Shown one piece after another: positions 23,825 through 32,114 of a stretch of 41,627 nt of DNA (positions within the stretch are counted from its first letter, which is position 1; each line of letters begins with the position of its first letter). Below the pieces are notes generated by a model. That model saw only the letters and a program-made list of their open reading frames with translations. It did not search any database and was not told the DNA's origin. The position numbers and the translations under genes were made by a program. Origin of the DNA: Chloroflexia bacterium (GTDB lineage Bacteria > Chloroflexota > Chloroflexia > Thermomicrobiales > CFX8); contig JAUIIK010000034.1 of the NCBI GenBank assembly GCA_030431755.1, forward strand, positions 1 to 41,627, in the 5' to 3' direction.

Positions 23825-24928
23825 ATGAGTGACGAGCGCATGCGTTTTCGAGATCTGACCGGGCGGGGTATTGGGGCGCTGCCGACCGGTCCGTTGAACG
23901 CGATCACCGACGTGGCCGGCGTCGAGGTCGGCCAGACGACGGTCTGGCATGGCGAACCGCCAGGCGCTCCCGGCACGGGCCCGGCCCGCACCGGCGTCAC
24001 CGCGATCTGGCCTGGCCACCGCGACATCTTCGAGCGGCCAGTCCCGGCCGGAACTCATGTGTTGGCCGGAACCGGCGAGATCATCTGCATGACGGAAATC
24101 GACGAGCTTGGGCTGCTCGCCTCGCCGATCATGCTGACCAACTCGATGCAGATCGGCAGCGTCTACGACGCCACGGCACGCTACCTGATGGCCCGCAACC
24201 CGGAGATCGCCAGGACGACCCACGTCACAATGCCGGTCGTCGGCGAGTGTGATGATTCCTTTCTCAACGACTCGCGCGGCATGCACGTCCAACGGGAGCA
24301 CGTCTGGGCTGCGCTCGATGCAGCGTCGGCGGACCACGTTGAAGAAGGCGCGGTCGGCGCGGGCACTGGGATGACCTGCATGGGCTTCAAGGGTGGGATC
24401 GGCACCTCGTCACGCGTCGTCGAGATCGGCGGCGCGGGTTACACCGTCGGCGTCCTGGCGCTGACGAACTACGGCCGGCGGCGCAGGCTGACGATTGGCG
24501 GGAGGCTGCTCGGACCAGACTTCCCGGAGCTGCTGCCGGAGGTCGGCTCAGCGCCGCCACCCGAGGGACGCCACGGCGAAGGCTCGTCGATTGTCGTCGC
24601 CGCGACCGATGCGCCGTTGACGAGCCACCAGCTTGCGCGGCTGGCAAAGCGCGCGGCCTTCGGCCTGGTGCGCGTCGGCTCGACCGGCGGCAACGGCTCC
24701 GGCGAGCTGGCGGTTGCCTTCTCAACTGCCTACACCGTTGAGCAGCTGCCGCGCTATGAAGTCGAGCTGCTAAACAACTTCGCCATCGACGAGCTCTTCG
24801 AGGCTGCCGTCGATGCGTCGGAGGAGGCCATCGTCAACAGCATGTGCATGGCGACGACGACCGTTGGCCGCGACGGCAACACCGTCCATGCCCTGCCGCT
24901 CGACCGGCTGGCGCAATTGCTCGCCTGA
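23825..24928 (+). CDS. P1 family (DmpA/S58) aminopeptidase-like protein
   Basis: 367 residues from ATG 23825, with AAAGGG seven bases upstream. DmpA-family enzymes are N-terminal nucleophile hydrolases that cut themselves before a serine to make two chains. The cleavage site is visible as HGEGSSIVVAATDAPL, giving G253/S254. Other marks are GPLNAITDVAGVEVGQ near the N-terminus, ASPIMLTNSMQIGSVYDA, VVGECDDSFLND, GAVGAGTGMTCMGFKGGIGTSSR and the alpha-chain end LTNYG. Family members act on small peptides, D-amino acid amides or beta-peptides; the substrate here is unknown. Confidence 0.9.
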   Translation: MSDERMRFRDLTGRGIGALPTGPLNAITDVAGVEVGQTTVWHGEPPGAPGTGPARTGVTAIWPGHRDIFERPVPAGTHVLAGTGEIICMTEIDELGLLASPIMLTNSMQIGSVYDATARYLMARNPEIARTTHVTMPVVGECDDSFLNDSRGMHVQREHVWAALDAASADHVEEGAVGAGTGMTCMGFKGGIGTSSRVVEIGGAGYTVGVLALTNYGRRRRLTIGGRLLGPDFPELLPEVGSAPPPEGRHGEGSSIVVAATDAPLTSHQLARLAKRAAFGLVRVGSTGGNGSGELAVAFSTAYTVEQLPRYEVELLNNFAIDELFEAAVDASEEAIVNSMCMATTTVGRDGNTVHALPLDRLAQLLA

Positions 24929-25002
24929 CCGTCGTCGATTGCGCGATTGTTGCCACAGGTTGTCAGCATTGCTGGCTATGATCGGCGCAGAACCGTCGCT
25001 GA

Positions 25003-25992
25003 ATGATGGGATGTGCCGTGCGGGCCGACCGTTTGCTCTCGATTCTCCTGCTCCTCCAGACCCGCCGCCGGATGACGACCCGCGAGCTCTCCGAGCGGCT
25101 CGAAGTGTCGGCCCGAACGATTCACCGGGACATGGACGCCTTGAGCAGCGCCGGCGTGCCCGTCTTTGGGAAGCCGGGTCAGGGTGGTGGCTGGGAGCTG
25201 CTGGAACCGTACCGGACCGACCTAACCGGACTCAGCACGGACGAGAGTCAGACGATGTTCCTCGATGCGCTGCCGCAACCACTGGCGGAGCTTGGCCTCG
25301 TTCCGGCCGCGCGCGCCGCCAGAATCAAGCTGCTGGCAGCGCTCCCGCAGGGCTCGCGGGACACCGTCGAGCTTGCCCGGCAACGGCTCTACATCGACCC
25401 CAGCGGCTGGCGGGACCGGGCGACCGCCGAGCCCGACCACCTCACGACGATCCAGGACGCCGTCTGGTCGGAGCGCGTGATCCAGATCACCTACCGCAGG
25501 GCGGACGGAACCGTCGTCGAACGCGTTGTCAGCCCGCTCGGGCTCGTTGCCAAGGGGCGGTCCTGGTACGTCGTGGGCGCCGTGGACGAGGGCTACCGTA
25601 CCTACCGCATCTCGCGCGTGCTCGATGTCCGGACCGAGGATGAACCGGTCGTCCGTCCCGAGGGCTTCGACCTGCGTGACTACTGGGAGCAATCGACGAG
25701 CGACTTCCGGACCACGCTGCCGCGCTTCGGCGCGACGGCGCGCGTCTCGGATGACTTGCTCACTCGCCTGCGCTTCGGGCTGGGCTTTGCCCGCGTTATG
25801 GAGATCGGCGAGGCTGATAGCGACGGCTGGACGCCGGTGCAGATCGACTTCAATGTCGAGGAGGAGGCCGTCGGCTTCCTGATCCGTTTCAGCGCCGAGA
25901 TCGCCAGCATCGACCCGGACTACCTCCGCGGCCTGGCCCTGGCGCGCGCGGAAACGCTGATCGCCCAATTCGGCGGTGACGACATCGCGTAG
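25003..25992 (+). CDS. WYL-domain transcriptional regulator (YafY-like)
   Basis: 329 residues from ATG 25003; GTG 25018 would give the more usual start M-RADRLLSILLLLQ. An N-terminal HTH_11 domain (ADRLLSILLLLQTRRRMTTRELSERLEVSARTIHRDMDALSSAGVPV) is followed by a WYL domain (IQITYRRADGTVVERVVSPLGLVAKGRSWYVVGAVD, YRTYRISRVLDV) and a C-terminal WCX-like extension. WYL proteins sense ligands, often nucleic acids or nucleotides, and control DNA-damage or defence genes. It stands alone here, with a possible -10 TATGAT near 24977-24982. Confidence 0.9.
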   Translation: MMGCAVRADRLLSILLLLQTRRRMTTRELSERLEVSARTIHRDMDALSSAGVPVFGKPGQGGGWELLEPYRTDLTGLSTDESQTMFLDALPQPLAELGLVPAARAARIKLLAALPQGSRDTVELARQRLYIDPSGWRDRATAEPDHLTTIQDAVWSERVIQITYRRADGTVVERVVSPLGLVAKGRSWYVVGAVDEGYRTYRISRVLDVRTEDEPVVRPEGFDLRDYWEQSTSDFRTTLPRFGATARVSDDLLTRLRFGLGFARVMEIGEADSDGWTPVQIDFNVEEEAVGFLIRFSAEIASIDPDYLRGLALARAETLIAQFGGDDIA

Positions 25993-26364
25993 GAGTGAGG
26001 CTCATGCATCGAGACTTGAACTGAGAGGGGAGTATCGAGTTCGTATGCTCCATGGTGCTACATCATTCAGCGCTCGCCCTGAGCCATCAACCAACGCACT
26101 TGGCATCCCGAGGCACGAGGGATCTTCGAGCGCGGCCCTGGTGTTCTGAGGGCGTGGTGTCTTGACGCAACGGCGCTGTGGCTAGCAGCTCGTCTCGCCG
26201 ACATGTGACACGCTCGCAACAAGATCCCTCCTGCGTCGGGATGCCACGGTTGTTGCTGCGGCATGTGCCGCGCGGCGCTACGTGCCGGAAGAACTCGCGT
26301 ACTAGACTCCCTCACCGTAGGTCAGGCAGCTCGATGCTTGCGAGCATCCGAAGACGCTCTCGGG
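25993..26364. other. Intergenic stretch occupied by a CATCCCG element
   Basis: No gene is seen between the WYL regulator and the convergent amidase. Most of the interval is repeat copy 2 (26101-26258). Similarity to copy 1 extends outside the arms (TGCTCC, TGGTGCTACATCA on the left and GGCGCTACGTGCC on the right), so the full element may reach about 240 bp. Confidence 0.6.
26101..26258. repeat. CATCCCG inverted-repeat element, copy 2
   Basis: TGGCATCCCGAGGCACGAGG on the left pairs with the right arm CCTGCGTCGGGATGCCA (ending 26246), followed by CGGTTGTTGCTG. The middle is more divergent than the arms when compared with copies 1 and 3. Confidence 0.85.
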
Positions 26365-27645
26365 CTACTTCTTTTTCTTCTTCTGGATACCGTGCGGCGG
26401 GCGCGGGAGGACGACGCCGAGCTCGTCCTCGACCCAGCGGGCGACGCGCAGGAGATGGGCGTCGGCTTGCGGGTGCGTGCCGATGAGCTGGATGCCGAGT
26501 GGAAGATATTCAGGGTTGAAGCCGATCGGCAAGGTGATCGACGGCAGGCCCAGCAACGTCGCGATGGCCTGGAGGCCGTGATTGCCGGTCGTGCTCAGGT
26601 CGGGTGCGACGGATTCGCTGGACGGGATCGCGATGGCGTCGAAGGACGACCAGAGCGTGAGCGCCTCGCGGCGAACGTGGTCGCGGATCTGCTGCGCGCG
26701 GACGTAAACATCGGCGGGCAAAGCCATACCGGTCTCGACCATTGAGCGCGCGCCGGGCGCGTAGTCGTCGGGGTGGGCGAAGATCATATCGCTGTGGGTG
26801 GATGCGCCCTCGGCCCGCGAGATGATCGTGTGAGCGGCGATGAGGTTATCGAACGACAGTGGTGCGACGGTGTGCTGGATGACCGCGCTCTCGTTCGCCA
26901 ACGCTTCGATGGCGTCGATCACGGCGGCGCGCATCATTTCGGTCGAGTGGGCCAGACCATCGGCCCAGACGGCCAGCCGTGGCGGTCCAATCGGCGTGCA
27001 GTCGCCAACACGCGGCAGCTCGGGGCGGGCCAGCACATCGTAGATCCTGGCCGCCTCGGCGACAGTCCGGGCGTGGATGCCGAGCGTATCGAGCGAGGTC
27101 GCGTAGGGAATGATGCCGTCGGTTGACGTCCAGCCGAAGCCCGGCTTGAAGCCGATGATGCCGCAATAGGCCGAGGGCCGCAGGACCGAGCCGCCGGTCT
27201 GCGTGCCCAGCGCGATATCGGCATGGTGGGCGGAAACCGCCGCCGCCGAACCGGCGCTGGAGCCGCCGGGGGTCCGTTCGAGATCCCACGGGTTCTTCGT
27301 CTTCGATGGATCGGAGACGGCGAATTGCGTCGTCACTGTCTTGCCCAGGATGAGCGCTCCGGCCCGGCGCAGCAGGCTCACCGCGTGCGCATCGCGCGCG
27401 GGCATGCGCTCGGCAAAGGGCGCAAAGCCCGCGCCAGTCGGTATGCCGTTGACGTCGATGATGTCCTTGACGCCGACGGTGACGCCCGCGAGGGGCAGCG
27501 CTTCACCGGACTCCAGGCGCTCGTCGATGAGCGCCGCCTGCTGCAGCACGAAATCGTCGTCGAGCGCGACCCAGGCTTCGATCTCTTTGTCGGTCGCGTG
27601 GATCTCTTTCAGGGTCGCGGGGAGCCGCTCGGCAAGCTTCTCCAC
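26365..27645 (-). CDS. Amidase signature family hydrolase
   Basis: 426 residues from GTG 27645, which shares its G with the TAG stop of the small gene upstream (TAGTG), a sign of translational coupling. Triad residues are K60 (GVKDIIDVNG), cis-Ser S129 (TPGGSSAGS) and nucleophile S153 (TQTGGSVLRPS), with the normal 24-residue spacing. The conserved Asp/Arg-rich AS core and a short C-terminal part are present. The C-terminus ends in a lysine run (QKKKKK), which is unusual. No gatB or gatC is nearby, so a metabolic amide is the likely substrate. It lies at the end of the ppk operon. Confidence 0.87.
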   Translation of the reverse strand: MEKLAERLPATLKEIHATDKEIEAWVALDDDFVLQQAALIDERLESGEALPLAGVTVGVKDIIDVNGIPTGAGFAPFAERMPARDAHAVSLLRRAGALILGKTVTTQFAVSDPSKTKNPWDLERTPGGSSAGSAAAVSAHHADIALGTQTGGSVLRPSAYCGIIGFKPGFGWTSTDGIIPYATSLDTLGIHARTVAEAARIYDVLARPELPRVGDCTPIGPPRLAVWADGLAHSTEMMRAAVIDAIEALANESAVIQHTVAPLSFDNLIAAHTIISRAEGASTHSDMIFAHPDDYAPGARSMVETGMALPADVYVRAQQIRDHVRREALTLWSSFDAIAIPSSESVAPDLSTTGNHGLQAIATLLGLPSITLPIGFNPEYLPLGIQLIGTHPQADAHLLRVARWVEDELGVVLPRPPHGIQKKKKK

Positions 27646-27836
27646 TATGGCTGTGTCTCAGGCTTGAGCGCGATGAGCGCGTTGACATTCAACCGTTTGA
27701 GCCGGTGAATCGCGCTAGAGACCATCTCAATCTCCTCGCGGTTCGCGATCGCGCGCTCCTCGCCGAATAGCAACGTCGTGCGGAGGACAATCTGCCAGCG
27801 AACGCTGTCGCTCTCTTCTCGCGAGCTCAAACTCAT
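27645..27836 (-). CDS. Small unrecognised protein between ppk and amidase
   Basis: 63 residues from ATG 27836, only 6 bp after the ppk stop, with GAGGGG about 10 bp upstream inside the ppk end. Its stop overlaps the amidase start by one base. The sequence (IVLRTTLLFGEERAIANREE, then SSAIHRLKRLNVNALIALK) looks like a genuine protein with helices, but I recognise no family. The tight packing on both sides is the main support. Confidence 0.55.
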   Translation of the reverse strand: MSLSSREESDSVRWQIVLRTTLLFGEERAIANREEIEMVSSAIHRLKRLNVNALIALKPETQP

Positions 27837-27842
27837 CGGCTA

Positions 27843-30032
27843 TCAACCCCTCGGGAAGGACGCCACCGCGCGGCGCAGGGCATCCGGCGCAGGCGGACCG
27901 GGTAGGCTCTGCGCGTCGTAGCACTGCTCGCCCAGCTGCGGCTTGATCAATTCATAGGCTCCGTCCGCGCCCAGCTCGTAGGCATTGACCGTCGAGCGGA
28001 GCTGGTAGAGCAAGATATCATCGCGGACATAGGCCAGCAGCGACGGGTCTTCGATCGGGAACATGACCTCGACCCGGTAGTTCAGGTTGCGCGGCATGAT
28101 GTCGGCGCTCCCGGCAATGACATATTCGCTATTATCCTCCGCGCCGTGACGGAAGTAGTAGGTACGGACGTGTTCAAGAAACCGGCCGAGAGTACTAACC
28201 ACGCGGATGTTCTCGCTGACGCCGGGGATACCGGGCCGCAGCGAGCAGAAACCGCGCACAAGTAGCTCGATTTGCACACCGGCCTGCGAGGCCTTGTACA
28301 GCTCCTGGATCATCGGGATGTCAATGATCTGGTTCATCTTCATCATGATCCGGCCCTCGGCGCCGAACTCGGCCTCTTTCCGAATCAGCGCGGTCATGCG
28401 CTCGCGCAGGTTGACCGGCGCGACGAGCAGCTTGCGGTAGTTCTGCTGGTCCGAGTAGCCGGTCAGGAAGTTGAAGACGTCCGACACGTCGGCGGCAATG
28501 TCATCGTCGCTCGTCATGAAGCTCAGGTCAGTGTAAAGCCGCGCCGTGACCGGGTTATAGTTGCCGGTCCCGAGGTGCACATAGCGACGGAGGTTGTTGC
28601 CCTCGCGCCGGACAACCAGCGTCACCTTGCAATGGGTCTTCATTCCGAACGAGACGCCGTAAGCGACATGTACCCCGGCGCTCTCCAGCGCGCGCGCCCA
28701 GCGGATGTTGCTCTCCTCGTCGAAGCGGGCTTTGAGCTCGACCAGGACGGCGACCTGCTTTTCATCATCGCGCGCTTCGAGCAGCGCATCGACGATCGGT
28801 GAAGCATTGCCGACACGGTAGAGCGTCTGCTTGATCGCGACGACATCCGGGTCGCTCGACGCCTGCCGCACGAGGTCGATGACCGGCGTGAAGGAATCGT
28901 AGGGGTGGTGCAGCAGGATGTCGCGCCGCTGGAGCACGTCAAAGATCGAGTTGGTCTCCTGGTACCACTGTGGCATACGCGGCGTGAAGCTCGAGAATTT
29001 CAAGTCGGGCCGGTCGATGCCGGTTAGCTCCATCAGGTCGGAGAGACCGAGTGGCCGGTCCATGACATAGGTATCGGTGGCCGAGACATCGAGCTGGGCC
29101 GCCAACCAGTTACGCCATTCGGCAGGCATGGCCGGCTCAACGGTCAAACGCACGACAAAGCCGAAGAGGCGCTGCTCCAGCTCGGCCTCGACCGCCTGCA
29201 TGATCGTCTCGGCGGTGCTGTCGCGCAGCTCGTAGTCGGCGTCGCGGGTCAACCGGAACATATAGACGCTCTTAACCTCCTTGCCGGGGAAGAGCGCGTC
29301 GAGGTTCGCCTCGATGACCTCCTCAACCAGCACGAAGCGGAAGTGGTCGACGCCGTTGGCCGACGAGTCGCTGGAGGGCACCTCGACGAAGCGGTCGATG
29401 ATCGGCGGGATCTTGAGCCGGGCGACGTGCTCGCCCACCTCGTCCTGGACCACGATGAGCATGTTCAGGCTGAGACTGGAAATGTGCGGGAATGGCCGGG
29501 CCTCGTCAACGGCCTGCGGCGTCAGAACCGGGTAGATCTCACGTTCGAATAGCGCGCGCAGCTCGGCCTTGGCCGCGTCGTCGATGGCGGCGTAGGGCAG
29601 GAATTCGATACCGGCTTCCGCCAGCTTCGGGCGGATATCCTGGTGCCAGACCTCGCGCTGGGTGACCGTCAGCTCGGCGACCGTCTGGCGAATCTCGGTC
29701 AGCACGCGGCTCAACGAGAGGCCGTCAGCGCCGGGCTGGCTCGTGCCGGTCATGCGCTGCTCGATCAGCCCAGCAACGCGCACCATGAAGAACTCATCGA
29801 GGTTAGACGAGACGATCGCCAGGAATTTCACCCGTTCGAGCAGCGGCAGATCCGGGCGCAAGCCGAGATCGAGCACGCGGCGCTGGAAATCCAGGAGACT
29901 CAGCTCGCGGTTGGCATAGAGCTCGGGGCTTTCGAGGTCGATGGGTTCAGCCGGTTGATCGGTGGCTTCCGGGGTGTCATCGACGGTCACGGCGATTGAT
30001 GCCTGCTCGCTCTGTTCGGGCGCATGAGCCAC
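27843..30032 (-). CDS. ppk1: Polyphosphate kinase 1
   Basis: 729 residues from GTG 30032 with GAGGGAG seven bases upstream. It reversibly makes polyphosphate from ATP. The four Ppk1 domains are recognisable: N-terminal YANRELSLLDFQRRVLDLG, head domain (HISSLSLNMLIVV), and the two phospholipase D-like catalytic domains with GMKTHCKVTLVVRR (the His-x-Lys whose His is phosphorylated) and YVHLGTGNYNPVTARLY. The YYFRHGAEDNSEYVIAGSAD segment and MPRNLNYRVEVMFPI are further marks. Length is normal. CHAD, phosphoesterase and CYTH genes diverge from it. Confidence 0.95.
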   Translation of the reverse strand: MAHAPEQSEQASIAVTVDDTPEATDQPAEPIDLESPELYANRELSLLDFQRRVLDLGLRPDLPLLERVKFLAIVSSNLDEFFMVRVAGLIEQRMTGTSQPGADGLSLSRVLTEIRQTVAELTVTQREVWHQDIRPKLAEAGIEFLPYAAIDDAAKAELRALFEREIYPVLTPQAVDEARPFPHISSLSLNMLIVVQDEVGEHVARLKIPPIIDRFVEVPSSDSSANGVDHFRFVLVEEVIEANLDALFPGKEVKSVYMFRLTRDADYELRDSTAETIMQAVEAELEQRLFGFVVRLTVEPAMPAEWRNWLAAQLDVSATDTYVMDRPLGLSDLMELTGIDRPDLKFSSFTPRMPQWYQETNSIFDVLQRRDILLHHPYDSFTPVIDLVRQASSDPDVVAIKQTLYRVGNASPIVDALLEARDDEKQVAVLVELKARFDEESNIRWARALESAGVHVAYGVSFGMKTHCKVTLVVRREGNNLRRYVHLGTGNYNPVTARLYTDLSFMTSDDDIAADVSDVFNFLTGYSDQQNYRKLLVAPVNLRERMTALIRKEAEFGAEGRIMMKMNQIIDIPMIQELYKASQAGVQIELLVRGFCSLRPGIPGVSENIRVVSTLGRFLEHVRTYYFRHGAEDNSEYVIAGSADIMPRNLNYRVEVMFPIEDPSLLAYVRDDILLYQLRSTVNAYELGADGAYELIKPQLGEQCYDAQSLPGPPAPDALRRAVASFPRG

Positions 30033-30063
30033 GGTTACACTCCCTCAGGTAGATGGTTAGGTT

Positions 30064-30110
30064 GAGACAGTCTTCTGTCTCATGCTAACGATCCGGGAAA
30101 TCCGTAGCAA
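30064..30110 (-). promoter_or_regulatory. ppk1 promoter with operator-like inverted repeat
   Basis: On the minus strand TTGCTA (30110-30105) and TAGCAT (30087-30082) are separated by 17 bp. A perfect 7-bp inverted repeat, GAGACAG-TCTT-CTGTCTC (30064-30081), sits just downstream and covers the expected transcription start. I infer a repressor site or a leader hairpin; the regulator is unknown. Confidence 0.55.
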
Positions 30111-30197
30111 TAGCCGGACGGGTAGTTTGCCAAACAGTCACCGAACGAACACGTCTGGTAGGCTATGGCAAGGGAACTGCTGGTGACAGGGGAGAGC

Positions 30198-30677
30198 ATG
30201 GCACAGGCGCTCAGTGTTGCCGATCCGCCACATGCCGAGCAGGATTATGCTCAGGCAATGGGGCGCTTGATCGAAGAACGCTTCGACATGATGATGTCCT
30301 ACCGCGATGGCACCGTCGATGGTTCAGATCCCGAAGACCTCCACCAGATGCGCGTTTGGTCGCGGCGCTTGCGGGCGGCGATGGACGTCTCACGCCGCTG
30401 TTTCCCAAAGCGCTACAAGTTCTTCCACCGCCGCGTCAAACAGCTCACCGACGTCCTCGGCGGCGTGCGCGACTTTGACGTGATGATCGAAGAGCTGAGC
30501 GACTACCGAGACGGCCGGCCGGCGGACGAGCGCCCGGCGATCAATGAGATGATCCGTGATCTACGCGCGCGCCGCGAACAGGCGCGGGCCGATCTTCTGG
30601 AGTTCTTCGAACAGATCGAGCGCGAGCGCTTCGACGTACGCTTTCGGGGATTCGTAGCGGAGCACACCTATGGCTAA
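30198..30677 (+). CDS. CHAD domain, N-terminal half
   Basis: 159 residues from ATG 30198; ATG 30165 would add 11. CHAD domains are all-helical, bind polyphosphate through conserved His and basic residues, and normally consist of two similar four-helix halves. This protein holds the first half: EDLHQMRVWSRRLRAAMDVSRRCF with the His-x3-Arg-x3-Arg-Arg-Leu-Arg pattern, then LTDVLGGVRDFDVMIEEL. It stops where the linker to the second half would begin. The next gene, overlapping by 8 bp, supplies that second half. The pair probably forms one polyphosphate-binding unit. Confidence 0.82.
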   Translation: MAQALSVADPPHAEQDYAQAMGRLIEERFDMMMSYRDGTVDGSDPEDLHQMRVWSRRLRAAMDVSRRCFPKRYKFFHRRVKQLTDVLGGVRDFDVMIEELSDYRDGRPADERPAINEMIRDLRARREQARADLLEFFEQIERERFDVRFRGFVAEHTYG

Positions 30678-31389
30678 AGCATCAAAGGTCAAAGGGCTCG
30701 ACAAGAAGGCGCTGGTGACGGACAACGCAGCCAGGATCATCGAGGTCCGCCTGGACGATGTCTACCAGTACGCGCCCTATGTCGAAGACCCACAGAACAT
30801 CGAAGAGATCCACAATCTCCGCATCGCCGCCAAGCGGCTGCGCTACACACTGGAGATGTTTCGCTTCGCCTATCCCAAGGAGCTGAAAGAGCTGATTTCC
30901 GAGGTCAAGCAGATCCAGTCATCCATCGGGGATATGCGCGACGCCGATATCATGGTCGAGACGGTGCTGAATCTGCTCGACGACCGGGCCACGGCGCGCT
31001 CGGAGCGGCTGAAGGACATCGCGACATCCTCGGAACGCGGCACGATCGCCCAGCGCAAGCAACGCCTTGGCGAGGCCATGTCCGCCCCGACCGTCCAGCG
31101 CGACGACATCGCCTACTACACCCTCGTCGCCCACAAGGCAGATGTCAGCAATGACTCCTACGCCCAGTTCCGGGTAGCCTGGGCCGAGATGCAGGCGACG
31201 GACTTCTACGGCCGCCTGCGGCGCTTCGTCGGCATTGACCCGCCTGAAGAGGAACCGGAGCCGGAAGCCCCGGAGGTGGTTGATGAGCCCCCGCCGGAGA
31301 TCGACGAACAGCTTCTGGCCGAGGAGCACATCCCGCCGGCGCCGGAAGAGATCCCGCCGCTTGACGTCGTGGCGGAGCCGGACGAGTGA
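30670..31389 (+). CDS. CHAD domain, C-terminal half
   Basis: 239 residues from ATG 30670, which overlaps the end of the previous gene (ATGGCTAA). The second-half CHAD motif is clear: IEEIHNLRIAAKRLRYTLEMFRFAYP followed by IQSSIGDMRDADIMVETVL. The last 45 residues are a Pro/Glu-rich acidic tail (PPEEEPEPEAPE and similar) that looks disordered. The reading frame differs from the first half, so the domain is split into two coupled genes. It ends in a 4-bp GTGA overlap with the phosphoesterase gene. Confidence 0.82.
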   Translation: MAKASKVKGLDKKALVTDNAARIIEVRLDDVYQYAPYVEDPQNIEEIHNLRIAAKRLRYTLEMFRFAYPKELKELISEVKQIQSSIGDMRDADIMVETVLNLLDDRATARSERLKDIATSSERGTIAQRKQRLGEAMSAPTVQRDDIAYYTLVAHKADVSNDSYAQFRVAWAEMQATDFYGRLRRFVGIDPPEEEPEPEAPEVVDEPPPEIDEQLLAEEHIPPAPEEIPPLDVVAEPDE

Positions 31390-32114
31390 GTGACATCCGG
31401 GTCGCGGTCTTCTCCGATGTTCACGGCAATGTCCAGGCGCTGCGTGCGGTGCTGGAGGCCATCGGCAAGAGCGGTCCGTATGATGAGATCATCGCCGCCG
31501 GCGACTACTGCCTCAAAGGACCGGAGCCGGTCACGGCATTGGAGATCGTCCGGGAACGGGCGACGAAGATGCTACTCGGCAACACCGACTGGGACATCCA
31601 CGACAGCGGCGAGAGCCTCGATGATCCCAGCAAACGCAAGCTGGAATCGATCGAGTGGTCGCAGGAGCGGATGGGACCGGAGCGGGTCAGCTTTCTCGGC
31701 ACACTCGATTTCGACGCGCAGGTCAACGCGCCCGACGGCTCGACGCTGCATGTCGTCCACGCCAACCCGCGCGATCTCGTCACCCACATCATGCCGGACT
31801 GGAGCGATGGCGAGGTGCTGGAGATCGCCGAAGACAGCCCGGCGGACGTCTTGGCCTTCGGGCACCTGCACATCGCCTACGAGCGCCGGGTCAACGGCCT
31901 GCAGCTCTTCGACATCGCCTCCTGCGGCTTACCCCAGGATGGCGACCGGCGCGCGGTCTGGGGCGAGTTCAATTGGTCGGCTGACACCGGCTGGCGCGGC
32001 ACGATCCACCGCGAGGACTATGATCTGGCCGAGACGATCCTCCATATCGTCCTGTCGGACATGCCCGGCCAGAAGCGTCGCATCCGCGATCTGGTAACAG
32101 CTTCCTATGCCTGA
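31386..32114 (+). CDS. Cytosolic metallophosphoesterase (YfcE-like)
   Basis: 242 residues from GTG 31386, overlapping the CHAD stop by 4 bp. Calcineurin-like motifs: VAVFSDVHGNVQAL (DxH-GN), IIAAGDYCLKGPEP (GD), LLGNTDWDIHD (GNxD in place of GNHD), LHVVHANP and AFGHLHIAYERR (GHxH). No signal peptide is present, unlike the phosphoesterase at 18269-19216. Its place in a polyphosphate gene set suggests a phosphate ester or polyphosphate-linked substrate, which is inference. It overlaps the CYTH gene by 8 bp. Confidence 0.87.
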   Translation: MSDIRVAVFSDVHGNVQALRAVLEAIGKSGPYDEIIAAGDYCLKGPEPVTALEIVRERATKMLLGNTDWDIHDSGESLDDPSKRKLESIEWSQERMGPERVSFLGTLDFDAQVNAPDGSTLHVVHANPRDLVTHIMPDWSDGEVLEIAEDSPADVLAFGHLHIAYERRVNGLQLFDIASCGLPQDGDRRAVWGEFNWSADTGWRGTIHREDYDLAETILHIVLSDMPGQKRRIRDLVTASYA

